A stretch of DNA of 64,000 nt from Caproiciproducens galactitolivorans (lineage in GTDB: Bacteria > Bacillota > Clostridia > Oscillospirales > Acutalibacteraceae): the NCBI RefSeq assembly GCF_004768785.1, contig NZ_SRMQ01000005.1, positions 1-64,000 on the forward strand. The letters are read 5' to 3'. Numbering within the stretch: the stretch's first letter is position 1; every line of letters starts with the position of its first letter. The notes under the pieces are model-generated. The model did not search any database. It saw nothing but the letters and a program-made list of their open reading frames with translations, and was not told where the DNA came from. Shown here piece by piece: positions 51,932 through 62,365 of this stretch. The translations under genes and the position numbers were made by a program.

Positions 51932-54751
51932 ATGACGACAAAGAACATTTTTGTAAAAGGCGCGAGAGAACATAATTTAAAAAATATCGATATTGAAATT
52001 CCACGTGACGAACTGATTGTATTTACCGGCCTTTCCGGGTCGGGGAAATCCTCCCTTGCTTTCGACACGATCTATGCCGAGGGGCAGCGCCGTTATGTTG
52101 AATCGCTTTCTTCCTACGCACGCCAGTTCCTGGGGCAAATGGAAAAGCCGGATGTGGATTATATTGAAGGGCTTTCTCCCGCAATTTCCATCGATCAGAA
52201 AACAACGTCGAAAAATCCGCGTTCCACGGTTGGGACCGTAACGGAAATCTACGATTACCTGCGCCTTTTGTATGCGCGGATCGGGGTACCTCACTGCCCG
52301 ATTTGCGGCAGAGAAATCAAACAGCAAACGATTGACCAGATTGTCGATCGGATTCTGAATTTACCGGAGGAAACGAAAATTCAAGTGCTGGCTCCGGTTG
52401 TCCGCGGCCGTAAGGGAGAGCACGTAAAAGAATTTGAAGCCGCCCGGAAGGGCGGCTTTGTCCGCGTTCGCGTGGATGGCATCATTTACGACCTATCCGA
52501 AAATATCAAGCTTGAGAAAAACAAAAAGCATACCATTGAAATCGTTGTGGACAGGCTCGTAATTCATCCATCGATTCAGTCGCGTTTATCGGACTCGATT
52601 GAAACGGCCTCCGCGTTGGCGGGCGGAATTACGGTTGTAAGCATTGTTGGAGGGGAGGACATTACGTTTTCACAGAACTACGCCTGTCCGGAACACGGCA
52701 TCAGCGTAGAGGAGCTTTCCCCAAGGATGTTTTCCTTTAATAACCCGTTCGGCGCCTGCCCGAAATGCACCGGGCTCGGCGTATTTATGAAAATTGACCC
52801 GGATCTGATTATTCCGAACAAAGCACTTTCCATTAATAAGGGCGGATTAAAGGCGAGTGGCTGGGCCATGGAAGGCAGTACGATTGCCTCCATGTATCTT
52901 AACGCGCTTGCAAAGCACTATCATTTTTCTCTGGATACCCCAATCGGGGAGCTTCCGCCGGAAATTATCGATATTATCCTTTATGGTACGAAAGGCGAAA
53001 AAATCAAGGTGGAGCGCCGCAACGAATACGGAAGCGGCGTTTATGAGGTGGAATTCGAAGGGATTATCAATAATCTGGAGCGTCGTTTTCGGGAAACCCA
53101 GAGCAGTTGGATTAAGGAAGAAATCGAGGCCTACATGAGCGCAATTCCCTGCGACGCCTGTCATGGGAAGCGCTTGTCTCCCATCAGTCTGGGCGTAACG
53201 GTCGGCGGAATCAATATTAGTGATTTCTGCGACAAATCCGTCACACAGGCGCTGGATTTTCTCAATAACCTTACGCTTTCGAACCGGGAAGCCATGATCG
53301 CTTCCTCTATTTTAAAGGAAATCAAAAGCAGGCTGGGATTCCTGAAAAGTGTCGGGTTAGAGTATCTGACTCTTTCCCGTTCCTCTGGCACGCTTTCCGG
53401 AGGGGAGAGCCAGCGCATCCGTCTTGCTACACAGATCGGTTCCTCCCTCATGGGCGTGTTGTATATCCTTGATGAACCAAGTATCGGGCTTCACCAGCGC
53501 GACAATAACAAGCTCCTTGCCACCCTCAAGCACCTGCGTGATTTAGGGAACACCGTAATTGTGGTTGAACATGACGAGGATACCATACGTGCGGCCGACC
53601 ACGTTGTGGATATCGGCCCCGGTGCGGGAATTCACGGCGGGAATGTCGTGTTTAACGGCAAGGTGGAGGATCTTATCAAATGTGAAAAATCCATAACCGG
53701 ACAGTATCTGAGCGGTGCGAAAAAGGTCGAGGTTCCCAAAACCCGGCGCAAGGGCAACGGGAAAAAGCTCGCGATTCTGGGAGCGGCCCAGAACAACCTG
53801 AAGGATGTGGATGTGGAAATCCCGCTCGGCGAGTTTGTCTGCATTACCGGGGTTTCCGGTTCCGGAAAATCCTCGCTGATCAATGAAATCCTGTATAAAT
53901 ACCTTGCTTCGGAGCTTAACGGTGCGAAATGCCGCCCGGGCGCGTTTAAAGCGATTAAGGGTGTTTCGGAACTGGACAAGGTGATTCAGATTAACCAATC
54001 CCCCATCGGAAGAACACCGCGCTCCAACCCAGCAACCTATACGGGTGTGTTTACGGATATACGCGAGCTGTACGCTTCCACACAGGACGCTAAGCTGCGC
54101 GGTTTCAATTCGGGCCGTTTTTCCTTTAATGTAAAAGGCGGGCGTTGCGAAGCCTGTCAAGGCGACGGCATTATTAAAATTGAAATGCATTTTCTTCCGG
54201 ATGTGTACGTCTCATGCGATGTGTGTAAGGGGAGGCGCTACAACCGGGAAACGCTCGAAATCAAGTATAAGGGAAAAAGCATTTACGACGTTCTGGAAAT
54301 GACGGTGGAGGAAGGGTTGGAGTTCTTTTCCAGCATACCGAAAATCGCGCGGAAACTGAAAATCCTGCAAGAAGTAGGGCTGGGGTATATTAAAATAGGG
54401 CAACCAGCCACTACGCTGTCCGGCGGCGAAGCACAGCGTGTAAAGCTTGCCACCGAGCTTTCCAAGCGCCCGACGGGCAAAACCATTTATATTCTGGACG
54501 AACCGACAACCGGCCTGCATATTGCAGACGTCCACAAGCTGATCGAAGTCTTGCAGAAGCTGGTGGACAATGGCAACACGGTTGTAGTCATCGAGCATAA
54601 TCTGGATTTGATTAAGACGGCGGATTATATTATTGATCTTGGACCGGAAGGTGGGGACGGCGGCGGTAGAGTGATCGCCAAAGGGGCTCCGGAGCAAATT
54701 GTGGAAGTAAAAGAATCCTATACCGGGCAGTATCTGAAAAAAATGCTGTAA
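51932..54751 (+). CDS. uvrA: Excinuclease ABC subunit A
   Basis: The 939-residue damage-recognition ATPase has two ABC modules: Walker A GLSGSGKS (33-40) and GVSGSGKSS near 640, two LSGGE signatures, and zinc modules ([23 protein letters not shown]...CDVCKGRR). The start is ATG 51932 behind GGAGG, 19 bases after the uvrB stop; the frame is open upstream but into uvrB. uvrBA order is standard. uvrC is not in the window. Confidence 0.98.
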   Translation: MTTKNIFVKGAREHNLKNIDIEIPRDELIVFTGLSGSGKSSLAFDTIYAEGQRRYVESLSSYARQFLGQMEKPDVDYIEGLSPAISIDQKTTSKNPRSTVGTVTEIYDYLRLLYARIGVPHCPICGREIKQQTIDQIVDRILNLPEETKIQVLAPVVRGRKGEHVKEFEAARKGGFVRVRVDGIIYDLSENIKLEKNKKHTIEIVVDRLVIHPSIQSRLSDSIETASALAGGITVVSIVGGEDITFSQNYACPEHGISVEELSPRMFSFNNPFGACPKCTGLGVFMKIDPDLIIPNKALSINKGGLKASGWAMEGSTIASMYLNALAKHYHFSLDTPIGELPPEIIDIILYGTKGEKIKVERRNEYGSGVYEVEFEGIINNLERRFRETQSSWIKEEIEAYMSAIPCDACHGKRLSPISLGVTVGGINISDFCDKSVTQALDFLNNLTLSNREAMIASSILKEIKSRLGFLKSVGLEYLTLSRSSGTLSGGESQRIRLATQIGSSLMGVLYILDEPSIGLHQRDNNKLLATLKHLRDLGNTVIVVEHDEDTIRAADHVVDIGPGAGIHGGNVVFNGKVEDLIKCEKSITGQYLSGAKKVEVPKTRRKGNGKKLAILGAAQNNLKDVDVEIPLGEFVCITGVSGSGKSSLINEILYKYLASELNGAKCRPGAFKAIKGVSELDKVIQINQSPIGRTPRSNPATYTGVFTDIRELYASTQDAKLRGFNSGRFSFNVKGGRCEACQGDGIIKIEMHFLPDVYVSCDVCKGRRYNRETLEIKYKGKSIYDVLEMTVEEGLEFFSSIPKIARKLKILQEVGLGYIKIGQPATTLSGGEAQRVKLATELSKRPTGKTIYILDEPTTGLHIADVHKLIEVLQKLVDNGNTVVVIEHNLDLIKTADYIIDLGPEGGDGGGRVIAKGAPEQIVEVKESYTGQYLKKML

Positions 54752-54796
54752 AAAAGAACGGCTATCCAACAGCAAAGCAGATAGCCGTTCTTTTTT
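54751..54796. terminator. Bidirectional terminator after uvrA
   Basis: AAAAAGAACGGCTATC (54751-54766) is perfectly complementary to GATAGCCGTTCTTTTT (54780-54795), with a 13-base loop, giving a long stem with A- and T-runs on either side. It serves uvrA and the convergent EamA gene. Confidence 0.92.
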
Positions 54797-54805
54797 AAGT
54801 TTTTG

Positions 54806-55714
54806 TTATTTTGAATGATCCGGTACTTCCAAACTCTTCTTTTCCAGCTTTAAAAAGGAAGGTTTCATTTCCGAAATCATAATAGAAAGGAAAATCAAAA
54901 TTGACCCGAAAAAGGTTTTCATTGTCAGCGATTCACTCAAGAAAATGATTCCGAATATGGAACCAAAGAGGGATTCCAAAGACATAATCAACGAAGCCCT
55001 TGCCGGCGGCGTGTATTTCTGGCAGACCGTTTGAAGAACAAGCGCAATCAGCGTACAGCAAATTCCGATATAAAAAGTGGACAAGACAGCGTTTGTGTCC
55101 ATTTCTTCCGGAAACGGTTCGGTGAAAAGGGCCACAGCGAATGCGAAAATTGCAGTAACAACAAATTGCGTAAACGAAATGAGAATAGGATCATTCTTTT
55201 CGGCTAAAATACTTACAGCTACGATTTGCGCGGCAAAGGTGATCCCGCAGAACAGGGAAAGCATATCGCCAGTATTCATGGAGAAACCCGAGCGAAGAGT
55301 AAGCAACCCAATACCCACAATGCATAGAAGCGCAGCGAAAATATTATATGCGTCCGGCTTTTCTTTTCGAATAATCCAGTACAAAAAGGGGACGACAACC
55401 ACATATACTGCTGTGAGAAACGCATTGTTCCCGGCTGTCGTATATTGTATTCCAACGGTTTGCAGATAATAGGAAATGAACATCAGCAAACCAAGGATTA
55501 TCCCGGATTTTATGCAGTTCCAATTTAGTTTTTTCAGCCGGTTAAAGAAGATCAAACACATCAGGCCGACCGCGATTCCAAAACGCATGGCTATCATATA
55601 GCCGGGCGGAATTGCATCGACAGTATTCTTTACGACAACAAATCCGCTGCCCCAGATGATGGTTATAAAAACCAGTCCTAAATCGGCTGCCATTGCTTTA
55701 TTTTTTATTTCCAA
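54806..55714 (-). CDS. EamA/DMT family transporter
   Basis: The 302-residue membrane protein has ten hydrophobic segments forming two EamA repeats (about 10-145 and 155-290), with LVFITIIWGSGFVVVKN at the start. The family exports or imports metabolites such as amino acids or nucleobases; the substrate cannot be inferred. The gene stands alone on the minus strand, with GAGGTG upstream, divergent from the M16 peptidase pair. Confidence 0.92.
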   Translation of the reverse strand: MEIKNKAMAADLGLVFITIIWGSGFVVVKNTVDAIPPGYMIAMRFGIAVGLMCLIFFNRLKKLNWNCIKSGIILGLLMFISYYLQTVGIQYTTAGNNAFLTAVYVVVVPFLYWIIRKEKPDAYNIFAALLCIVGIGLLTLRSGFSMNTGDMLSLFCGITFAAQIVAVSILAEKNDPILISFTQFVVTAIFAFAVALFTEPFPEEMDTNAVLSTFYIGICCTLIALVLQTVCQKYTPPARASLIMSLESLFGSIFGIIFLSESLTMKTFFGSILIFLSIMISEMKPSFLKLEKKSLEVPDHSK

Positions 55715-55866
55715 ATCTTTACACCTCGTTGCATTATTATATCATTTATACGTTTCTGCTGCAAGCAGCAAAGCCGGTTATTCGGATAAAATGCTAATAT
55801 AATACAAAAATCATTGCATGTTCATAAATTTTTATTATATTATTTCTTTTCTAAAGTAAGGGTTTG

Positions 55867-55875
55867 TGATATAAT
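55867..55875 (+). promoter_or_regulatory. Possible extended -10 promoter of the M16 pair
   Basis: TGATATAAT (55867-55875) is a perfect extended -10 element, 45 bases before the ATG; no good -35 box is visible at normal spacing. Confidence 0.4.
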
Positions 55876-55920
55876 GTTTTTTGAATTTTAGTAAGTAAAA
55901 TTTTGGAGATGAATAATTGA

Positions 55921-57204
55921 ATGTTAGGTATAGAACAGCGTTCCGTTTGTGAAGGCGTAAATTTCAGAAGCGTGAAAGATACCCGTTTCAAAACGGTTCG
56001 TATGTCCGTTAATTTTTTATTGCCGATACAAAAGCAAACCGCGGCTTCCTATGCGATTTTGCCGTTTCTGCTTAGCCGGGCCAGCAGAGAGTACCCTGAT
56101 TTTACAAAACTCGGCCAGCGTCTGGCGGAATTGTATGGCGCCGAATTGAACGCGGATGTCCAGAAGCTCGGCGACGCACAGCTTCTTTCCGTTTCCGCTG
56201 TCGGCATTGCAAATCGTTATGCACTACAAGGCGAAAATATTGCGGGGGAACTTTCTAAGCTGCTTTGCAGTATTATTTTTGACCCTCCGTTTGAGGACGG
56301 CCTCTTTCCGAAGGAGGGCTTCGAACAGGAAAAACGGCAGACGATCGAGCTGATCGATTCTGAATTTAACGATAAGCGTATTTATGCGAGGCAGCGCTGC
56401 GAGGAGATTATGTGCAGCAACGAGCCGTACGGAATCAAGCGCTACGGCAGCAGAGAAGCGATTCAGAATCTGAAGCGCGAAGAGCTTACCGAAGCGTGGC
56501 TCTATTTGATTCACAACGCCAAAGCGGAGATTATGGTCTTAGGGGATTGCGACCCGGCTCCGGTTTACGAGGGCTTTTGTGAAGCATTCCAAAAGGTAGG
56601 GAAAAAATCCACAGTAGATTGCCCGACGAAAATCATAAAACAGGCGGATCGGGTGAAAGACGTTACCGATAAAATGGATGTCGCGCAGTCCAAGCTGGTT
56701 ATGGGCTTCCGGACCCAGACGGCGATTCCCGATGAAAAAGTGGAAACATCGACACTAATGGCCTCTTTATACGGCGGGACGCCGAACTCTAAGCTGTTTT
56801 TGAATGTCCGTGAAAGGCTGAGCCTTTGCTATTATTGCAGCGCGTTGTACAATGCGATGAAGGGCATTATGCTGGTGCAAAGCGGAGTCGAAACAAAAAA
56901 TATCGACAAGGCCCGCGAAGAAATTCTGGTTCAGCTTGAAAAAATTAAAAAAGGCGAATTTGACGATAGTGAAGTGGATGCGGCTAAGCTGAGCTTGAGC
57001 AACAGCTACCGCACACTGTCCGATTCACTAGGCGGCTTGGAAGCTTGGTACCTTTCTCAGACCTTCTCCAATCAGATCAAACGTCCGGAGGAAGCGGCGG
57101 CAATTGTTAATTCCGTCACCCGTCAGGAAATCATTGACGCGGCAAACCGTGTAACGCTTGATACGGTTTATCGTTTAGAGGGAAACGGGGAGGAACAAGT
57201 ATGA
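55921..57204 (+). CDS. M16 family peptidase-like protein without the zinc motif (YmfF-like)
   Basis: The 427-residue protein has the two-lobe M16 layout (N lobe about 1-190, C lobe about 200-427, with the C-lobe arginine/tyrosine-like segment FLNVRERLSLCYYCSALY) but no HXXEH zinc motif in its N lobe. It is therefore probably the inactive partner of the next gene, with which it overlaps by 4 bases. The B. subtilis pair YmfF/YmfH is arranged in the same way. Such pairs can process peptides, but the substrate here is unknown. Confidence 0.9.
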   Translation: MLGIEQRSVCEGVNFRSVKDTRFKTVRMSVNFLLPIQKQTAASYAILPFLLSRASREYPDFTKLGQRLAELYGAELNADVQKLGDAQLLSVSAVGIANRYALQGENIAGELSKLLCSIIFDPPFEDGLFPKEGFEQEKRQTIELIDSEFNDKRIYARQRCEEIMCSNEPYGIKRYGSREAIQNLKREELTEAWLYLIHNAKAEIMVLGDCDPAPVYEGFCEAFQKVGKKSTVDCPTKIIKQADRVKDVTDKMDVAQSKLVMGFRTQTAIPDEKVETSTLMASLYGGTPNSKLFLNVRERLSLCYYCSALYNAMKGIMLVQSGVETKNIDKAREEILVQLEKIKKGEFDDSEVDAAKLSLSNSYRTLSDSLGGLEAWYLSQTFSNQIKRPEEAAAIVNSVTRQEIIDAANRVTLDTVYRLEGNGEEQV

Positions 57205-58484
57205 ATATTATCAAGGAGATTAAAAGCGACCGGGTCGGTGACCGATATTATGAAGTAGAGCATCCATCCGGGCTCAGAATTTTTGTTTATCCGAAAGAGA
57301 ATAATAATTCCACTTACGCAGTTTTTGGAACCCGGTACGGGTCAATTGATATGTGTTTCAAGTCGAGTGATGATAGTGAGCCGAATAAAGTCCCCGCTGG
57401 GATTGCCCACTATTTGGAACACAAGCTTTTTGAAAGTGAAGACGGCGACGCTTTTGCACGCTTTGCAAAGACAGGCGCTTCGGCAAACGCGTATACTTCC
57501 TTCGATAAAACCTGCTATCTGTTTTCCTGTACGGAAAATGTATATGAATCTTTGGAAATCCTGTTGGATTTTGTCCAGTCCCCTTATTTTACTGAGCAGA
57601 CGGTACAGAAGGAGCAGGGCATTATCGGACAGGAAATTCGCATGTACGACGATGATCCGCAATGGCGCGTAATGTTTAACCTTTTACGTGCGATGTACCA
57701 TAATCATCCGGTAAAAATCGACATTGCCGGAACGGTTGAAAGCATTGCACAGATTACGCCGGAACTGCTTTACAAATGCTACAATACTTTTTATAACCTG
57801 AACAATATGGTCTTGTGCGTGGCGGGCAATGTGGAGGTCAATAAGGTTCTTGAACTTTGCGATAAAATGCTGAAACCTTCCAAGCATCTTTCTATTGACC
57901 GCATTTTTGAAAACGAGCCCGACGAAGTTGTTCAGAGCAGAATTGAGCAGAAGCTGTCCGTTTCCACAACGATCTTCCAACTTGGCTTTAAAGAAAAGGT
58001 TGGTAAAAATCGTGTTTCGGCGGAAGAAATCGCCCAAACGGAAATCCTGCTTGAATTAATGGCATCCGATTCTTCCCCGCTTTTCCGCAGGCTTCTGGAT
58101 GCGGAACTGATCAATCAGTCCACTTTTGCGTATGAATATTTTGAAGGCCCTGGTTATGCGTCCGTTATTTTTTCCGGAGAATCCAAAGACCCGGATGCCG
58201 TTGCGGACGAAATTAAAAAAGAAGCGGAAAAGCTCCGCACGCAGGGAATTGACCCGGTCGCCTTTGAGCGTTCGAAGAAAGCAGTTTACGGGCGCCTTAT
58301 CTCTTCCTTCAATAGTGTAGATAATATTGCAAATACGTTGGCTTCGCTTGCTTTTACTGGCCATGAGCTGTTTCATTATGTTGATTCGGTTTCACAGGCA
58401 GATATTGCTTCCGTCCAGGCGCGCCTGAATACACAGTTGCGGGCGGATTCATCTGTCCTTTCCATTATTAAACCGATAGATTAA
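57201..58484 (+). CDS. M16 family zinc metallopeptidase (YmfH-like)
   Basis: The 427-residue protein has the inverted zinc motif HYLEH (His70, Glu73, His74) and, about 75 residues on, EQGIIGQEIRMY containing the downstream Glu ligand. It is thus the catalytic member of an active/inactive M16 pair and overlaps the previous gene by 4 bases (ATGA). M16 enzymes degrade or process peptides. The pair is not close to any recognisable peptide precursor gene. Confidence 0.93.
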   Translation: MNIIKEIKSDRVGDRYYEVEHPSGLRIFVYPKENNNSTYAVFGTRYGSIDMCFKSSDDSEPNKVPAGIAHYLEHKLFESEDGDAFARFAKTGASANAYTSFDKTCYLFSCTENVYESLEILLDFVQSPYFTEQTVQKEQGIIGQEIRMYDDDPQWRVMFNLLRAMYHNHPVKIDIAGTVESIAQITPELLYKCYNTFYNLNNMVLCVAGNVEVNKVLELCDKMLKPSKHLSIDRIFENEPDEVVQSRIEQKLSVSTTIFQLGFKEKVGKNRVSAEEIAQTEILLELMASDSSPLFRRLLDAELINQSTFAYEYFEGPGYASVIFSGESKDPDAVADEIKKEAEKLRTQGIDPVAFERSKKAVYGRLISSFNSVDNIANTLASLAFTGHELFHYVDSVSQADIASVQARLNTQLRADSSVLSIIKPID

Positions 58485-58553
58485 ACTTAGCGGAATTCTG
58501 CCAATACTTCCCACGCGGAGATTGGCAGAAACGCTTAATTTTGCGCGTGGAGA

Positions 58554-59600
58554 ATGGTGGAGTATATGTATCATGTTCAATTTCCCGGATTAGGCTTCCA
58601 TTTTACAATTAACCCGATTGCCTTTTCGATCGGGTCTTTTTCGGTTAGATGGTATGGCGTAATTATTGCGGTAGGATTTTTACTTGCTTTTTCCTATGCA
58701 ATGGCAAGCTGTAAAAAGTTCAATATTGATCAGGATAAGCTAATCGACGTGGTAATCCTTGGAATTATCGGAGGGATTATCGGTGCCAGAGCATATTATG
58801 TCATATTCGACACCAGCGATCAGTATTTGAGGAACCCGGTCAGCGCACTTTACATTTGGGAAGGCGGGTTGGCAATTTACGGCGGGATTATCGGCGGTAT
58901 GCTCTGCGGTGCCCTGATGGCGAAACTCCGCAAAATCAGCATACCCGCTGTTTTGGATATCGCTTCGCTTGGCTTTTTAATCGGACAGGCCATCGGGCGC
59001 TGGGGAAACTTTGTCAACCAGGAAGCTTTTGGTGTTGAAACGAAACTTCCGTGGGGAATGGTCAGCGAAAGAACATATGCGGTGACCAATAATCCAGTGC
59101 ATCCGTGTTTTCTTTATGAATCCCTGTGGTGTATTCTTGGTTTTGTGCTGCTACATATTTTCAGCCGCAAGCTTAGAAAATATGACGGGCAGGTATTTCT
59201 CCTGTATTTAATCTGGTATGGCGTTGGCCGCTTCTTTATTGAAGGCCTGAGGACCGACAGCCTGATTACGCCGGTTGTGCCTTTAAGAGTATCGCAGGTT
59301 GTTGCAGCCGTGACGGTTCTTGCGGGCGTTGTGCTGCTGATTATTTTCCGCAACCGCACTTCGCTTCTCGGGTGCGGTTCTGCAAAGGTAATGGAGCTGA
59401 ACGCCATTGTGGATGAAGTTCCGGCGGAATGCATGGAAAGCGGCGCGGACGAGTTGGCAGAAAAGGATACAGAAGATGCGGAAACCCCTTCCGATTCAGA
59501 TGAATCGGTTGGTGGGGAACCTTTCGCGGAAGAAACGGCGGAAGGTTCGGATAACGAAGGAAAAGAAGCTCCGGAAGCTTCGGAAACGAATACGAAATAG
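58554..59600 (+). CDS. lgt: Prolipoprotein diacylglyceryl transferase Lgt, with acidic C-terminal tail
   Basis: Lgt attaches diacylglycerol to the lipobox cysteine of prelipoproteins. The protein has about seven membrane helices and the signature GRWGNFVNQEAFG (about 149-161). After the last helix (ending near 270) it carries a ~70-residue tail rich in Glu, Asp and Ser that ordinary Lgt lacks. Two starts are possible: ATG 58554 or ATG 58566; the second has GGTGGAG close upstream. The lipoprotein at 19439 is a likely client. Confidence 0.95.
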   Translation: MVEYMYHVQFPGLGFHFTINPIAFSIGSFSVRWYGVIIAVGFLLAFSYAMASCKKFNIDQDKLIDVVILGIIGGIIGARAYYVIFDTSDQYLRNPVSALYIWEGGLAIYGGIIGGMLCGALMAKLRKISIPAVLDIASLGFLIGQAIGRWGNFVNQEAFGVETKLPWGMVSERTYAVTNNPVHPCFLYESLWCILGFVLLHIFSRKLRKYDGQVFLLYLIWYGVGRFFIEGLRTDSLITPVVPLRVSQVVAAVTVLAGVVLLIIFRNRTSLLGCGSAKVMELNAIVDEVPAECMESGADELAEKDTEDAETPSDSDESVGGEPFAEETAEGSDNEGKEAPEASETNTK

Positions 59601-59618
59601 AAGAACGGAGGGCAGAGA

Positions 59619-60473
59619 ATGGCTATTCGGATTGACGGAAAAGCAGTTGCGGAAAAAGTCCGCGCAAAGGTAGCCTTTGAAGTGGCAGAGCTGAAAAAAC
59701 AGGGCGTTACACCCGGGCTTGCGGTCGTAATTGTCGGGGATGATCCCGCATCAAGGACTTATGTCAACAACAAGAAAAAGGCTTGTGCACAGGTTGGAAT
59801 TTATTCCGAGGAATATGCGCTTCCCGCTGCCACTTCACAGGATGAACTGATGGAGCTGGTTGCAAAGCTGAATGTGAAAAAAGACATTCACGGGATTCTG
59901 GTTCAGTCCCCCCTTCCGAATGGTCTGGATGAGAAAGCAGTAGTGGAGGCGATTCATCCGGACAAGGATGTTGACGCGTTTCACCCGTCCAATGTTGGCA
60001 GGATTATGATCGGAAATTATCATTTTCTGCCCTGTACCCCTGCGGGTGTTATTGAGCTTCTGCGCTCGGAGAATATTGAAATTGCAGGGAAGAACTGCGT
60101 TGTAATCGGCCGTAGCAATATTGTCGGTAAACCGATGGCCATGCTTTTGCTTCATAATAACGGTACGGTGACAATTTGTCACAGCAAAACAAAAAATCTG
60201 AAGGAGATTTGCAGGAACGCAGATATTCTTGTCGCGGCGGTTGGAAAACCGAAGTTTGTAACCGCAGATATGGTAAAGCGCGGCGCTGCGGTGATCGACG
60301 TCGGCATGGACCGTGATGAAAACGGCAAACTGTGTGGCGACGTTGATTACGAAAATGTAGAGAAAGTGGCTTCCTACATAACACCGGTTCCAGGTGGCGT
60401 AGGTCCGATGACGATTGCAATGCTTCTTCAAAACACGGTAACAGCAGCCAAAAGTCAAAACTGGCTAAAATAA
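59619..60473 (+). CDS. folD: Bifunctional methylene-THF dehydrogenase/cyclohydrolase FolD
   Basis: The 284-residue enzyme makes 10-formyl-THF, the one-carbon donor used by PurN and PurH in this window. It has [14 protein letters not shown] (catalytic Lys), [34 protein letters not shown] and the C-terminal [23 protein letters not shown] precedes the ATG. In many Firmicutes xseA, xseB and ispA follow; here dxs comes next. Confidence 0.97.
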   Translation: MAIRIDGKAVAEKVRAKVAFEVAELKKQGVTPGLAVVIVGDDPASRTYVNNKKKACAQVGIYSEEYALPAATSQDELMELVAKLNVKKDIHGILVQSPLPNGLDEKAVVEAIHPDKDVDAFHPSNVGRIMIGNYHFLPCTPAGVIELLRSENIEIAGKNCVVIGRSNIVGKPMAMLLLHNNGTVTICHSKTKNLKEICRNADILVAAVGKPKFVTADMVKRGAAVIDVGMDRDENGKLCGDVDYENVEKVASYITPVPGGVGPMTIAMLLQNTVTAAKSQNWLK

Positions 60474-60508
60474 GCGTGCTTTTGGGTGCTGTCCAAAGAG
60501 GTTTTAGA

Positions 60509-62365
60509 ATGGACAACCTTTTAGAAAAAATAAATTTTCCGAAAGATTTGCAAAACTTTTCAATCAGCGAGCTAAATGAACTCTGCAAGGAAATACGTGA
60601 AAAAATTATAAAAACAGTTTCCAACAACGGGGGGCATCTGGCTTCCAATCTGGGCGTTGTGGAATTGACCGTTGCGTTGCACCGGGTGTTTTATTCTGAA
60701 TATGATAAAATTGTTTGGGATGTTGGGCATCAATCCTATACGCATAAAATCCTGACCGGCAGGCGAAAAGCCATTTCAACAATCCGGACAAAGGGTGGTC
60801 TTTCCGGGTATCCCAACCGCCAGGAAAGCCCTTATGATGCATTTAATGCGGGGCACAGCAGTACTTCTATTTCTGCGGCACTCGGCATTGCCAATGCAAA
60901 AATGCTGACCGGCGAACCCGGTCATGTGATCGCCGTTATCGGTGATGGCGCGCTGACCGGTGGCCTTGCCTATGAAGGCTTAAACAATGCCGGGCGCTTT
61001 AAAAAGAATTTAATTGTTATTTTAAACGATAATAAGATGTCTATATCCCGGAATGTTGGTTCCATTGCCCGCTACTTGGCTCATATTCGCACAAAACCGG
61101 GATATTTTCGGGTAAAGGGCAATGTGGAGAATGCTGTCGACAGTCTTCCACATTTAGGTAAACCGATTCATCGTTTTCTCTCCAAAACGAAGATGGCATT
61201 AAAACAGATTTTATATAACAACACCATCTTTGAGGACATGGGATTTTACTATTACGGCCCCTTTGACGGACATGATCTGGGAAAATTAATCGATGTTCTG
61301 GAAAATGCAAAGAATATTGATCATCCGGTGCTTTTGCACGTGCTGACGCATAAAGGAAAAGGTTATTCCTATGCGGAGCAAAATCCGGGAGCATTTCACG
61401 GGATTGCAAGTTTTGATATTAAAACGGGGAAATCCCAATTCACCGGCGAAAACTTTTCCAGTATATTCGGAAACCATCTCTGCACCTTGGCGGCAAACGA
61501 CAGCCGCATTTGTGCCATAACGGCCGCCATGCAGATGGGGACGGGGCTAACTGGATTTGCAAAACAGTTTCCCGAACGCTTTTTTGACACAGGGATTGCC
61601 GAAGAACATGCGGTGACTTTTGCGGGCGGGCTCGCATCCGGGGGCATGCACCCGGTTTTTGCTGTATATTCCACCTTTTTGCAGCGCAGCTATGACCAGA
61701 TTATCCACGACGCCGCCATACAAAAGGTGAAGCTCACTTTTGCCATTGACCGTGCGGGCATAGTGGGCGAGGACGGGGAAACGCATCAGGGAATTTTTGA
61801 CGTAGCCTTTTTAAACACAATTCCGAATATAACGGTGTTTTCTCCTGCGTATTATGACGAAATGTACCAGAGTCTTGATCTGGCAATCTATCATTGCGAA
61901 GGGATTTCTGCTGTACGCTATCCAAGAGGAAAACCCTTTTTTAAGCCGTACGACTTTGAAAGTACGGGAATGTCCTTCGATACTTACGGAGAGAAGGATG
62001 CGAAAACGGTTATTGTGACCTATGGAAGATTGTTTTCCTTTGTATGTAAAGCAATTTCCGATTTAAAACAGCATGGGATTTCGGTTCGAATTATTAAGCT
62101 GAACCGGATTATACCGGTTGACCCGGGCGCAGTTGCAAGTGCTGCAGACGCAGAAATGGTCTTTTTCTTCGAAGAAGGAATTCAGCATGGAGGAATTGGG
62201 GAGCATTTCAGCTACCTGCTGAATAAATTTGGATATAAAGGTAAATATTTTCTGCGGGCAATTACCAATTTTGTCCCGCATGCAACTATGCTACAGTCGC
62301 TTAACGCGCTTGGGCTTGACGACAAGGGCATGGTAAATATGATTCTAACGGAGTGCAAAAATTGA
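60509..62365 (+). CDS. dxs: 1-deoxy-D-xylulose-5-phosphate synthase
   Basis: The 618-residue thiamine-diphosphate enzyme makes DXP from pyruvate and glyceraldehyde 3-phosphate, the first step of the MEP pathway. It has GHLASNLGVVELTVALH, WDVGHQSYTHKILTGR, the TPP motif GDGALTGG...NDN, LTHKGKGY, FDTGIAEEHAVTFAGG and DRAGIVGEDGETHQG. ATG 60509 has AAAGAGGT upstream. It overlaps tlyA by 4 bases. Confidence 0.97.
   Translation: MDNLLEKINFPKDLQNFSISELNELCKEIREKIIKTVSNNGGHLASNLGVVELTVALHRVFYSEYDKIVWDVGHQSYTHKILTGRRKAISTIRTKGGLSGYPNRQESPYDAFNAGHSSTSISAALGIANAKMLTGEPGHVIAVIGDGALTGGLAYEGLNNAGRFKKNLIVILNDNKMSISRNVGSIARYLAHIRTKPGYFRVKGNVENAVDSLPHLGKPIHRFLSKTKMALKQILYNNTIFEDMGFYYYGPFDGHDLGKLIDVLENAKNIDHPVLLHVLTHKGKGYSYAEQNPGAFHGIASFDIKTGKSQFTGENFSSIFGNHLCTLAANDSRICAITAAMQMGTGLTGFAKQFPERFFDTGIAEEHAVTFAGGLASGGMHPVFAVYSTFLQRSYDQIIHDAAIQKVKLTFAIDRAGIVGEDGETHQGIFDVAFLNTIPNITVFSPAYYDEMYQSLDLAIYHCEGISAVRYPRGKPFFKPYDFESTGMSFDTYGEKDAKTVIVTYGRLFSFVCKAISDLKQHGISVRIIKLNRIIPVDPGAVASAADAEMVFFFEEGIQHGGIGEHFSYLLNKFGYKGKYFLRAITNFVPHATMLQSLNALGLDDKGMVNMILTECKN

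Noticed and set aside
53543-54190. A 215-codon open frame on the minus strand
   Set aside because: It is antisense to uvrA, which is intact and highly conserved there.
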